Shown here piece by piece: positions 18,668 to 24,744 of a stretch of DNA of 64,000 bases. The notes below the pieces were generated by a model. The model saw only the letters and a program-made list of their open reading frames with translations, was not told where the DNA came from and searched no databases. The DNA is from Winogradskyella sp. MH6 (lineage in GTDB: Bacteria > Bacteroidota > Bacteroidia > Flavobacteriales > Flavobacteriaceae). Numbering within the stretch: position 1 is the first letter of the stretch; the number at the start of each line of letters is the position of its first letter. Made by a program: the position numbers and the translations under genes. The DNA is taken from NCBI RefSeq assembly GCF_022810765.1, contig NZ_CP094494.1, positions 1,550,001-1,614,000 on the forward strand, given 5' to 3'.

Positions 18668-18781
18668 TTAACTAAAAAAATTAACAGCTATATTCGCTGA
18701 GATGACTATAACAGAACTTACAATTAATAGAATCATAAATATTTTATCCCTTTTTGTAGTGTCTTCTTTCATTGTTTCCAT
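18668..18781 (-). CDS. Possible 37-residue single-pass membrane protein
   Basis: A short minus-strand frame encodes a 37-residue peptide starting METMKEDTTKRDKIF, with a charged N-terminus and one hydrophobic helix (about residues 15-35, MILLIVSSVIVIS). It starts 15 bp after the T-run of the second small-RNA terminator, on the same strand as the response regulator and the small RNAs. An in-frame ATG at codon 4 could also serve. I favour it over the antisense 31-codon frame because it has a clear membrane-protein pattern, but it is too short to be sure. No function assigned. Confidence 0.4.
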   Translation of the reverse strand: METMKEDTTKRDKIFMILLIVSSVIVISANIAVNFFS

Positions 18782-18795
18782 AATATTTCTTTTTT

Positions 18796-18834
18796 AAAAA
18801 AGCTCTGAACGTTTATTTCTGCCCAGAGCTTTTT
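18796..18834 (-). terminator. Terminator at the end of predicted small RNA 2
   Basis: AGCTCTG (18801-18807) and CAGAGCT (18824-18830) form a stem flanked by A and T runs, so it could act in both directions. On the minus strand it closes the second repeat unit. Confidence 0.7.
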
Positions 18835-18877
18835 GAGAATATAATCTGAGGCATTGATTAATAGCTCTGTAAAATTC
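18796..18877 (-). ncRNA. Predicted small RNA 2 of a tandem pair
   Basis: This is inferred from a promoter-like unit shared with the neighbouring copy (71 bp, 64 identical) and a terminator about 80 nt downstream. Boundaries are approximate; the start assumes a TATAAT-like box at 18889-18884. The RNA would contain GAGCTATTAATCAA (18867-18854), a perfect 14-nt complement of the sequence directly before the ATG of the response regulator upstream. A 13-codon frame (starting MPQIIFSK) is present, but the element's conserved part lies outside it. No experimental support is visible. Confidence 0.45.
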
Positions 18878-18924
18878 TAAATAATTATAATACAATACTA
18901 TACGTAACTTTACGTATTTTTTGA
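18854..18924 (-). repeat. Promoter-like repeat unit, copy 2
   Basis: It is 71 bp and matches 19009-19079 at 64 of 71 positions (54 of 57 in the 18868-18924 part), in direct orientation with a 155-bp period. It includes the 7-2-7 dyad and a TATAAT-like box read on the minus strand. Confidence 0.9.
18900..18917. promoter_or_regulatory. 7-2-7 dyad, copy 2 (candidate NarL-family site)
   Basis: ATACGTAACTTTACGTAT is two perfect inverted half sites (TACGTAA / TTACGTA) with a 2-bp spacer. NarL-family regulators bind 7-2-7 inverted heptamers with outer TAC...GTA. An orphan NarL-type regulator is encoded 168 bp away. Confidence 0.55.
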
Positions 18925-18934
18925 GTTTTTTACC

Positions 18935-18966
18935 AAAAAAAGAGCCTCGGAAGACTTCCAAGGCTC
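18935..18966 (-). terminator. Terminator at the end of predicted small RNA 1
   Basis: GAGCCTcGGAAG and CTTCCaAGGCTC form a near-perfect hairpin (18942-18966) followed on the minus strand by seven T (18941-18935). There is no T-run on the other side, so the direction is unambiguous. Confidence 0.85.
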
Positions 18967-19032
18967 AAATAATCCCCTAAGAACTAATTAATAGCTCGTT
19001 ATTAACCCTTAATTAATAACAGTGTAAAATTC
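18935..19032 (-). ncRNA. Predicted small RNA 1 of a tandem pair
   Basis: About 98 nt, no ATG-initiated frame of note. Predicted architecture is typical of base-pairing RNAs: a 5' stem-loop with perfect 8-bp arms GTTATTAA/TTAATAAC (18998-19020), an unpaired stretch carrying GAGCTATTAATTAG, then an intrinsic terminator. The unpaired stretch can pair with the site before the response-regulator ATG with 12 Watson-Crick and two G-U pairs, and a second block (CTTAGGG) can pair 6 of 7 with CCCTTAG just upstream. It lies 54 bp downstream of the regulator's stop, behind a dyad and a TATAAT-like box. The 5' end is a guess. Confidence 0.5.
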
Positions 19033-19079
19033 CGAATAATTATAATACGATACTATACGTAACTTTACGTATTTTTTGA
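19009..19079 (-). repeat. Promoter-like repeat unit, copy 1
   Basis: Direct repeat partner of 18854-18924. It begins 7 bp after the regulator's stop codon. Conservation is concentrated in the dyad and the TATAAT-like region and fades into the transcribed part. Confidence 0.9.
19055..19072. promoter_or_regulatory. 7-2-7 dyad, copy 1 (candidate NarL-family site)
   Basis: Identical to the 18900-18917 dyad. It begins 14 bp past the stop codon of the NarL-type response regulator and sits upstream of predicted small RNA 1. Confidence 0.55.
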
Positions 19080-19085
19080 AAAATT

Positions 19086-19709
19086 CTAGAGATAATCAGA
19101 ATTTTCTTTTGCCCAAATAAGTAGACTGTTTTGTTTGCTCTGCAATTTTAATTTCTTAATAATATTGCTTTTGTGCTTTTCTACAGTTCTTGTAGATACA
19201 AAAAGTAAGTCGGCAATTTCAACACCAGTTTTGTTTTGTGCTATCAGCCCAATGATTTTAGTTTCTGTCTTTGTTAAAAGCTGTAGCTCTTCAGGTGCTT
19301 CATCAACTTCTATGTAAGCTAAAAGCTCTGGGCTAAAATAGGGTTTGTCTTCAGTCACTGAAGAAATACAGTTTTCAATTTCGTCTAATGCAAACTCTTT
19401 TAATACATAACCATAAACACCTAAAGCTTTAGCTTCGTTATATATTTTCTCATCTTTTTCAAAAGTAATGAGGACTATTTTGGTTTTGAGGTTCGCCTTT
19501 TTACATTTTTCAGCAATTTGTAAACCTGAAAAAAAAGGCATTTTAATATCTAGAATAGCAATATCAGGTGTATGAGCTTTTATCAATGCCAAAGCTTCTT
19601 TGCCATTTTTTGCACTGGCAAGGACATTATATTCTTTTTCGTGTAAAAAGTCTTGAAGACCTTTTAGCACCAAAGGATGGTCATCTGCTATTATAATGGT
19701 GGGATTCAT
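19086..19709 (-). CDS. Orphan NarL/LuxR-family response regulator
   Basis: This 207-residue protein is counted from the ATG at 19709; an upstream in-frame TTG would add five residues but overlaps the probable ribosome-binding region. The receiver domain (1-120) has acidic residues D9/D10, phosphorylation site D54 (ILDIKMP), T82 and K104, so it looks phosphorylatable. The C-terminal LuxR-type helix-turn-helix (about 145-195) includes GVEIADLLFVSTRTVEKHKS. No histidine kinase is adjacent. It follows an aspartic-protease-like gene by 48 bp. A 14-nt element before its ATG is complementary to the downstream predicted small RNA, suggesting feedback control of its translation. Confidence 0.93.
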   Translation of the reverse strand: MNPTIIIADDHPLVLKGLQDFLHEKEYNVLASAKNGKEALALIKAHTPDIAILDIKMPFFSGLQIAEKCKKANLKTKIVLITFEKDEKIYNEAKALGVYGYVLKEFALDEIENCISSVTEDKPYFSPELLAYIEVDEAPEELQLLTKTETKIIGLIAQNKTGVEIADLLFVSTRTVEKHKSNIIKKLKLQSKQNSLLIWAKENSDYL

Positions 19710-19710
19710 T

Positions 19711-19724
19711 GAGCTATTAATCAA
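19711..19724 (-). promoter_or_regulatory. Candidate small-RNA target site before the response-regulator ATG
   Basis: Minus-strand TTGATTAATAGCTC occupies -15 to -2 relative to the ATG. The same 14 bases occur on the opposite strand at 18854-18867, and 11 of them (ATTAATAGCTC) again at 18987-18997, inside the two predicted small RNAs. Confidence 0.5.
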
Positions 19725-19757
19725 CTAAGGGAGATAAATATAAAAAGAATCTTTTGG

Positions 19758-20210
19758 TTAGGAAATTTCTTTTAGCTTTAAGTAAAGGTATTTCTTCTCG
19801 TAATCGATTATCGCTTTTCCTTTCTTTAAAATATCTGCACCAATAATGCCGTCCACAGGATCTGCATTATGATTAACAAGTCCAGTGTTAACGTGCGAAA
19901 GGTTAAAAAGAATCAGTGCTACTCTACTTTTTTTCCATTTTCCAATTTTTAAGTTGTTGGATTTAGAAATTTGAGTCGTCATGTTAGAAGCTCCAGCACC
20001 AACGGCTTTAATTTCAGAATCCTTTACTCTAAGGTTAAAGCGTTCTATGGCTTCAAAGCCAACACAGCTACTGGAAGCGCCAGTGTCTAAAATAAATCGT
20101 CCTTTAACTCCATTAATAGTAGCCTTAATTTCAAAATGATTAGTCTTGGTCAATTTGAGTTTTATCTTGGAGTAGCCTTTGTTTAGAAGAAAGTCTTTTA
20201 ACGTTTCCAT
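19758..20210 (-). CDS. Retropepsin-like aspartic protease family protein
   Basis: This 150-residue protein has one pepsin-type half: the catalytic triplet DTGAS at 42-46 (FILDTGASSS) and a later GIIGADILKKGKAIIDY segment that forms the psi-loop partner of the retropepsin fold. Single-domain retropepsin-like proteins need to dimerise to be active. No signal peptide is evident, so it is probably cytoplasmic. The response regulator follows 48 bp downstream on the same strand, hinting at an operon, but no substrate is apparent. Some members of this family may not be proteases. Confidence 0.8.
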   Translation of the reverse strand: METLKDFLLNKGYSKIKLKLTKTNHFEIKATINGVKGRFILDTGASSSCVGFEAIERFNLRVKDSEIKAVGAGASNMTTQISKSNNLKIGKWKKSRVALILFNLSHVNTGLVNHNADPVDGIIGADILKKGKAIIDYEKKYLYLKLKEIS

Positions 20211-20246
20211 TTTAAAATTTTGTGTAAATATAACATACTAAACGTT

Positions 20247-20254
20247 TATTTTTG
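20247..20254 (+). promoter_or_regulatory. -7 element (TATTTTTG) directly before tatD
   Basis: TATTTTTG ends 4 nt before the tatD ATG, predicting a leaderless transcript. TTTG at 20219-20222 is 24 nt upstream, slightly further than the usual spacing. Confidence 0.45.
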
Positions 20255-20258
20255 GCAA

Positions 20259-21026
20259 ATGATTATTACTGATACACACACGCATTTATACAGCGAAGCT
20301 TTTGATGAAGATAGAGCAACTATGATACAGCGTGCTTTGGATGAAAATGTTTCACGCTTTTTTATTCCTGCAATAGACTCTACCTACACCGAAGCAATGC
20401 TTCAACTTGAAAAGGATTTTCCTGAGCATATTTTTTTAATGATGGGATTGCACCCTACACATGTAAAGGAAAATTTTAAAGATGAGTTAGCGCATGTAGA
20501 GGACATGTTGTCACAACGAAAATTTTATGCAGTTGGTGAAATAGGAATTGATTTATATTGGGATAAGACCACATTAGATATTCAGATTGAAGCATTCAAA
20601 TATCAAATCAATCTGGCAAAAAAATATAAGTTGCCAATTGTCATTCACTGTAGAGAAGCATTTGATGAGATTTTTGAAGTTTTAGAACAAGAAAAATCAG
20701 ACGATCTTTTTGGAATTTTTCACTGTTTTACTGGTACGCTAGAGCAAGCACATAAAGCCATATCGTATAATATGAAGTTAGGTATAGGTGGAGTAGTGAC
20801 TTTTAAGAATGGAAAAATAGACCAGTTTATAAATGAGATCGATTTAAAACACATTGTTTTAGAGACAGATTCACCTTACTTAGCGCCAAAACCATATCGT
20901 GGTAAGCGTAATGAAAGTCTATATGTTATTAAGGTATTAGAAAAATTATCCGAACTTTACGGAATGAGTGTCGAAGACATAGCGGCTATCACAACCGAAA
21001 ATTCAAAACAAGTATTTGGTATATAG
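20259..21026 (+). CDS. TatD-family metal-dependent hydrolase (3'-5' DNase type)
   Basis: This 255-residue TIM-barrel metallohydrolase starts at MIITDTHTHLY, with metal ligands H7 and H9. Further ligands lie in VGEIGIDLYWD, IVIHCREAF, FHCFTG and LETDSPYLAP. Related enzymes act as 3'-5' exonucleases in DNA repair or deacylate D-aminoacyl-tRNA, and sequence alone does not separate these. I chose this start over an upstream one that would add 13 residues lacking conservation. The asparaginase gene begins 1 bp after the stop, so the two are an operon. Confidence 0.92.
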   Translation: MIITDTHTHLYSEAFDEDRATMIQRALDENVSRFFIPAIDSTYTEAMLQLEKDFPEHIFLMMGLHPTHVKENFKDELAHVEDMLSQRKFYAVGEIGIDLYWDKTTLDIQIEAFKYQINLAKKYKLPIVIHCREAFDEIFEVLEQEKSDDLFGIFHCFTGTLEQAHKAISYNMKLGIGGVVTFKNGKIDQFINEIDLKHIVLETDSPYLAPKPYRGKRNESLYVIKVLEKLSELYGMSVEDIAAITTENSKQVFGI

Positions 21027-21027
21027 T

Positions 21028-22053
21028 ATGCAAAAGCCCAATATCTTATTAATATATACAGGTGGAACAATTGGTATGATAAAAGATGCCGATACAGGAG
21101 CGTTAAGAGCCTTTGATTTTGATAGTATTTTAACGCGTATTCCAGAGATTCGTCTTTTAGATTGTAATATCGAAACCATTTCTTTTGAGGAGCCTATAGA
21201 TTCTTCTAACATGAGCCCTAAATATTGGGCAGATATAGCTCAAATTATAGAGGTTAATTATCTAACTTTTGATGGTTTTGTAGTGTTGCATGGTAGTGAT
21301 ACTATGAGTTATTCAGCTTCTGCATTAAGTTTTATGCTAGAGAATTTAACAAAGCCAGTCATTTTTACAGGATCTCAATTACCAATAGGAGATTTAAGAA
21401 CAGATGCTAAGGAGAATTTAATCACATCTATTCAGATGGCATCGTTACAACAAGATGGCTTACCTGTTATAAGAGAAGTAGGTCTTTATTTTGAATACAA
21501 ATTATACAGAGGCAATAGAACAACTAAAATAAATGCGGAGCATTTTGAAGCCTTTGAATCCTTTAATTATCCTAATTTGGCAGAGTCTGGTGTACACCTT
21601 AATGTTAATAAGGAGTATTTATGGCGAACAGTATCAAAAGATCAATTAATAGTTCGCAAAAAGATGAATACTAATGTTGGTGTTTTAAAATTGTTTCCAG
21701 GTATCTCTGAGGTGTTAGTTGAAACAATGCTAAATTGTGAAACACTTGAAGGATTAATACTAGAAACCTATGGCGCAGGCAATGCAACAACCGAAGATTG
21801 GTTTGTAGATTTATTAAAAAAAGCAATATCAAGAGGTCTCCATATTATTAATGTGTCGCAATGTGCAGGAGGAAGTGTTAATATGGGACAGTATGAAACC
21901 AGTTCTAAACTAAAAACCATAGGTGTCATTTCTGGAAAAGACATTACTATAGAAGCTGCCATTACTAAATTAATGTACCTTCTAGGAGAGAATATACCTC
22001 ACTCAGAATTCAAAAAAACATTTGAAACGTCCTTACGTGGCGAAATGACCTAA
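21028..22053 (+). CDS. ansA: Type I L-asparaginase
   Basis: This 341-residue cytoplasmic asparaginase hydrolyses L-asparagine to aspartate and ammonia. The nucleophile motif YTGGTIG is at 10-16 (Thr14) and the second active-site motif VLHGSDTMSYSASAL holds the Thr-Asp pair. The third conserved block is GSQLPIGDLRTDAKENL. No signal peptide is present, consistent with the low-affinity cytoplasmic type I. The ATG at 21028 directly follows the tatD stop; an earlier in-frame start overlaps tatD and adds only four residues. Confident in the family. Confidence 0.93.
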   Translation: MQKPNILLIYTGGTIGMIKDADTGALRAFDFDSILTRIPEIRLLDCNIETISFEEPIDSSNMSPKYWADIAQIIEVNYLTFDGFVVLHGSDTMSYSASALSFMLENLTKPVIFTGSQLPIGDLRTDAKENLITSIQMASLQQDGLPVIREVGLYFEYKLYRGNRTTKINAEHFEAFESFNYPNLAESGVHLNVNKEYLWRTVSKDQLIVRKKMNTNVGVLKLFPGISEVLVETMLNCETLEGLILETYGAGNATTEDWFVDLLKKAISRGLHIINVSQCAGGSVNMGQYETSSKLKTIGVISGKDITIEAAITKLMYLLGENIPHSEFKKTFETSLRGEMT

Positions 22054-22128
22054 AATTAACGATACAAATTTTAGTGTTTGAAGTTTTTTTTGTTATTTGG
22101 CACACCGTAATTTTTTGATAAAATTTAC

Positions 22129-22216
22129 AGAGAGGTGGCCGAGTGGTCGAAGGCGCACGCCTGGAAAGTGTGTATACTCCAAAAGGGTATCGAGGGTTCG
22201 AATCCCTTCCTCTCTG
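22129..22216 (+). tRNA. tRNA-Ser (anticodon GGA)
   Basis: The 88-nt cloverleaf has acceptor arms AGAGAGG / CCTCTCT with discriminator G, an anticodon loop CTGGAAA reading UCC/UCU, a long variable arm (type II, as expected for Ser) and a T arm GGGTTCGAATCCC. CCA is not encoded in full. Confidence 0.95.
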
Positions 22217-22291
22217 CACAGATTTTAGGCGATTGTTACATTATTTTTTTTATCTTTAACACTTTAACTAATAAAATTAAGATTAAGAACA

Positions 22292-23062
22292 ATGAAAAGA
22301 TTATTTTCTATTCTTGCCATAACATGTTTAATGGCTATCGGAACTGTTAATGCCAATGCAACAACATTAGCAACTACAACAGCAACTATCACTACAGTAA
22401 CTCAAGATGCTGGCGAAACAGCAGGTGAAGATTTGAGTTTCCATCAAGAATTAAAAAAGCGTTTTATTGAAGGTGGCCCAGGCTTTATGGGTATTGTATT
22501 ATTATGTTTAATTCTTGGTTTAGCAATCGCTATTGAGAGAATTATCTTTTTAAACCTTTCAACTACAAACACTAAAAAATTAACTCAAAATGTAGAAGAT
22601 GCACTTGCGTCTGGTGGTATAGAAGCTGCTAAAGAAGTTTGTAGAAACACAAAAGGACCAGTTGCCTCTATATTCTATCAAGGTTTAGATAGAGCTGACG
22701 AAGATATCGATGCTGCTGAAAAAGCTGTAGTAGCTTATGGTGGTGTACAAATGGGTCAGTTAGAAAAGAATGTGTCTTGGATTTCTTTATTTATAGCATT
22801 AGCACCAATGCTTGGTTTCATGGGTACGGTAATCGGTATGATTCAGGCCTTTGATAAAATTGAAGCGGCAGGTGATATGCAACCATCTTTAGTAGCAGGT
22901 GGTATTAAAGTAGCACTTTTAACAACAGTATTTGGTCTTATTGTGGCTATTATTCTTCAAATCTTTTACAACTACATCATCGCTAAGATTGACAGTATTG
23001 TAAATGACATGGAAGATGCATCAATTACATTGATGGACTTATTAGTAAGACACAAAAAATAA
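22292..23062 (+). CDS. exbB: ExbB/TolQ/MotA-type proton channel
   Basis: This 256-residue inner-membrane protein forms, with ExbD, the proton-driven motor that energises TonB. An N-terminal signal-like segment (1-24, ending NANA) is followed by a periplasmic stretch, TM1 (about 65-85), a cytoplasmic domain, and TM2 and TM3 (about 165-215) containing the family signature ALAPMLGFMGTVIGMI. It is first of a four-gene cluster (exbB, small membrane protein, two exbD). The extra N-terminal segment is common in Bacteroidota ExbB proteins. Confidence 0.93.
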   Translation: MKRLFSILAITCLMAIGTVNANATTLATTTATITTVTQDAGETAGEDLSFHQELKKRFIEGGPGFMGIVLLCLILGLAIAIERIIFLNLSTTNTKKLTQNVEDALASGGIEAAKEVCRNTKGPVASIFYQGLDRADEDIDAAEKAVVAYGGVQMGQLEKNVSWISLFIALAPMLGFMGTVIGMIQAFDKIEAAGDMQPSLVAGGIKVALLTTVFGLIVAIILQIFYNYIIAKIDSIVNDMEDASITLMDLLVRHKK

Positions 23063-23077
23063 AAGATCATATAAACT

Positions 23078-23533
23078 ATGTTACATAAAATATTAAAAAT
23101 AGTTGCCGCATTATTGAGTCTGGCTGGGATTGTTTCCCTTGTTAGAATCATTGCTGCAGGTGACGACGCAATTAAAACAGGCGAAAAAGCTGGGTTAGTA
23201 GACCCTATGGCTTATATCGCTTATATAATTCTGATTTTAGTTTTAGCTTTTGTGGTGGTTTTTGTAATAAAAAATCTTTTCACAAATACAGCAGGACTAA
23301 AAAATACGTTAATAGGAGTAGGTGCTTTTGCAGCGGTATTAATCATATCTTACGTGATATCAGTAGGTCCAGACGAATCATTCCTTAAAGGGTTGTATAA
23401 ATCTGGAGATGTAATGGCTACAGAGAGCGAGTCTAAGTTAGTAGGTGGAGGTCTTATCGCTTTTTACGTACTAATTGTTATTGCTGCAGTTGCAATGATA
23501 TTCTCAGGAGTTAAAAAAACATTAAGTAAATAA
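23078..23533 (+). CDS. Small membrane protein within the ExbBD cluster
   Basis: This 151-residue protein has four hydrophobic segments (about 5-25, 48-68, 82-100, 128-145). I do not recognise a named family. It lies between exbB (15-bp gap) and exbD (6-bp gap), so it is co-expressed with the TonB energiser and could be an accessory membrane subunit. Nothing in its sequence gives a mechanism. Confidence 0.7.
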   Translation: MLHKILKIVAALLSLAGIVSLVRIIAAGDDAIKTGEKAGLVDPMAYIAYIILILVLAFVVVFVIKNLFTNTAGLKNTLIGVGAFAAVLIISYVISVGPDESFLKGLYKSGDVMATESESKLVGGGLIAFYVLIVIAAVAMIFSGVKKTLSK

Positions 23534-23539
23534 TAAGGT

Positions 23540-24181
23540 ATGGCAAAAAGAGCAGCACCAGAAGTTAATGCAGGTTCAATGGCTGACATTGCCTTCTTAC
23601 TACTCATCTTCTTCTTGGTAACAACTACTATAGAAAAAGATAAGGGTTTGTTAAGAAGTTTGCCACCTATTGACGACACTGAGGTTGAGCCACCTATTAT
23701 TAAACAAAAAAACCTATTTACTGTTCTTATAAACAGAAATAACCAATTGCTAGTAGAAGAAAAGCAAATGGAATTAAAGGATTTAAGACAAGCAGCTATA
23801 GAGTTTTTGGATAATGGTGGAGGAACCAATGCAGCAGGTGAACGATGTGATTACTGTAAAGGAAAGAGAGACGAATCATCGTCTGACCATCCTGATAAGG
23901 CAATTATATCTATGAAACACGACAGAGAAACATCGTACGAGAAATATATAGACGTGCAAAACGAACTTGTAGCGGCCTATAATTTCTTAAGAGAGAGAGA
24001 AGCTAAACGTTTGTTCGGTAACTTAAAAGAATACCGAGGAACTGAAAAAGTTTATCAAGCGATGTTAGAAGAGAAAGAAAAGAACCAATTTAGTAAGGAT
24101 ACAATTTTGAATGGCCGAATAGAAGCTGTTAAAAAATTATTCCCTATGAAATTGTCTGAAGCAGAACCAGATAAAAGTTAA
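23540..24181 (+). CDS. exbD: ExbD-family biopolymer transport protein, first copy
   Basis: This 213-residue ExbD/TolR-like protein has a short cytoplasmic N-terminus, one TM helix (about 14-34) with the proton-carrying Asp in SMADIAFLLLIFFLV and a periplasmic domain. At about 213 residues it is well over the 140 usual for ExbD. The extra length lies in the periplasmic part and includes a CDYCKGKRDE segment with a CxxC pair. It sits 12 bp before a second exbD. The two proteins probably form a heteromeric complex with ExbB. Confidence 0.9.
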   Translation: MAKRAAPEVNAGSMADIAFLLLIFFLVTTTIEKDKGLLRSLPPIDDTEVEPPIIKQKNLFTVLINRNNQLLVEEKQMELKDLRQAAIEFLDNGGGTNAAGERCDYCKGKRDESSSDHPDKAIISMKHDRETSYEKYIDVQNELVAAYNFLREREAKRLFGNLKEYRGTEKVYQAMLEEKEKNQFSKDTILNGRIEAVKKLFPMKLSEAEPDKS

Positions 24182-24193
24182 AAAGTAACAATT

Positions 24194-24655
24194 ATGTCAA
24201 AGTTTAAAAAAGGAAAACAAGGAGATTTGCCAGCGATTTCAACGGCATCTTTACCAGATATTGTATTTATGTTACTTTTCTTTTTCATGGTAGCAACTGT
24301 AATGCGTGATAGTTCTCTAATGATAGAGAATAGATTGCCAAGCGCAGATCAGGTAGAGAAGCTTAAGAAAGATAGAACCGCTTTTATATATGCAGGTAAA
24401 CCTAGTGCTCAATTCAAACAATTGGGTACAGAGCCAGTAATACAATTTAATGACAAAATCATTAAGGTAGAAGAGGTTCAATCTAGTGTATTAGAAGCTC
24501 AGCGTGAGTTAACCGAAGAACTACAACCAAAGTTTGTTGTAGGTCTTAAAGTTGATAAAGACACACATGCAGGTTTAGTTTCTGATATTAAGCAAGAGCT
24601 TAGAAAAGCAAATACATTAAAAGTAATGTATATTGCTAACGCTAGAGCTGAATAA
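24194..24655 (+). CDS. exbD: ExbD-family biopolymer transport protein, second copy
   Basis: This 153-residue ExbD/TolR-like protein has one TM helix (about 20-40) with the conserved Asp in LPDIVFMLLFFFMVA, then a periplasmic domain (to the C-terminus). It is 12 bp downstream of the larger exbD. Paired exbD genes behind one exbB are usual in Flavobacteriia. A clear terminator follows. Which TonB partner it works with is not visible in this window. Confidence 0.9.
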   Translation: MSKFKKGKQGDLPAISTASLPDIVFMLLFFFMVATVMRDSSLMIENRLPSADQVEKLKKDRTAFIYAGKPSAQFKQLGTEPVIQFNDKIIKVEEVQSSVLEAQRELTEELQPKFVVGLKVDKDTHAGLVSDIKQELRKANTLKVMYIANARAE

Positions 24656-24680
24656 AAATAGTCTTAATTTTTATATATAA

Positions 24681-24707
24681 AACGTCCTGAGTAATCAGGA
24701 CGTTTTT
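24681..24707 (+). terminator. Terminator of the exbB-exbD cluster
   Basis: A perfect 10-bp stem AACGTCCTGA/TCAGGACGTT with a 4-nt loop, followed by a run of five T (24703-24707). Confidence 0.9.
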
Positions 24708-24744
24708 GTTTTATATCGTATAAAGATTTTGTAGTTTTATCTTT

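Noticed and set aside
18700..18798. 31-codon plus-strand frame opposite the 37-residue minus frame
   Set aside because: Both are hydrophobic, but the minus frame has a charged N-terminus followed by one helix and fits the transcription direction; only one can be favoured.
19710..19724. TTG start for the response regulator adding five residues
   Set aside because: ATG at 19709 starts directly before the conserved receiver strand, and the added residues would lie in the putative translation-control site.
22135..22350. Frame running through tRNA-Ser into exbB
   Set aside because: It overlaps a convincing tRNA gene and a real CDS in another frame.
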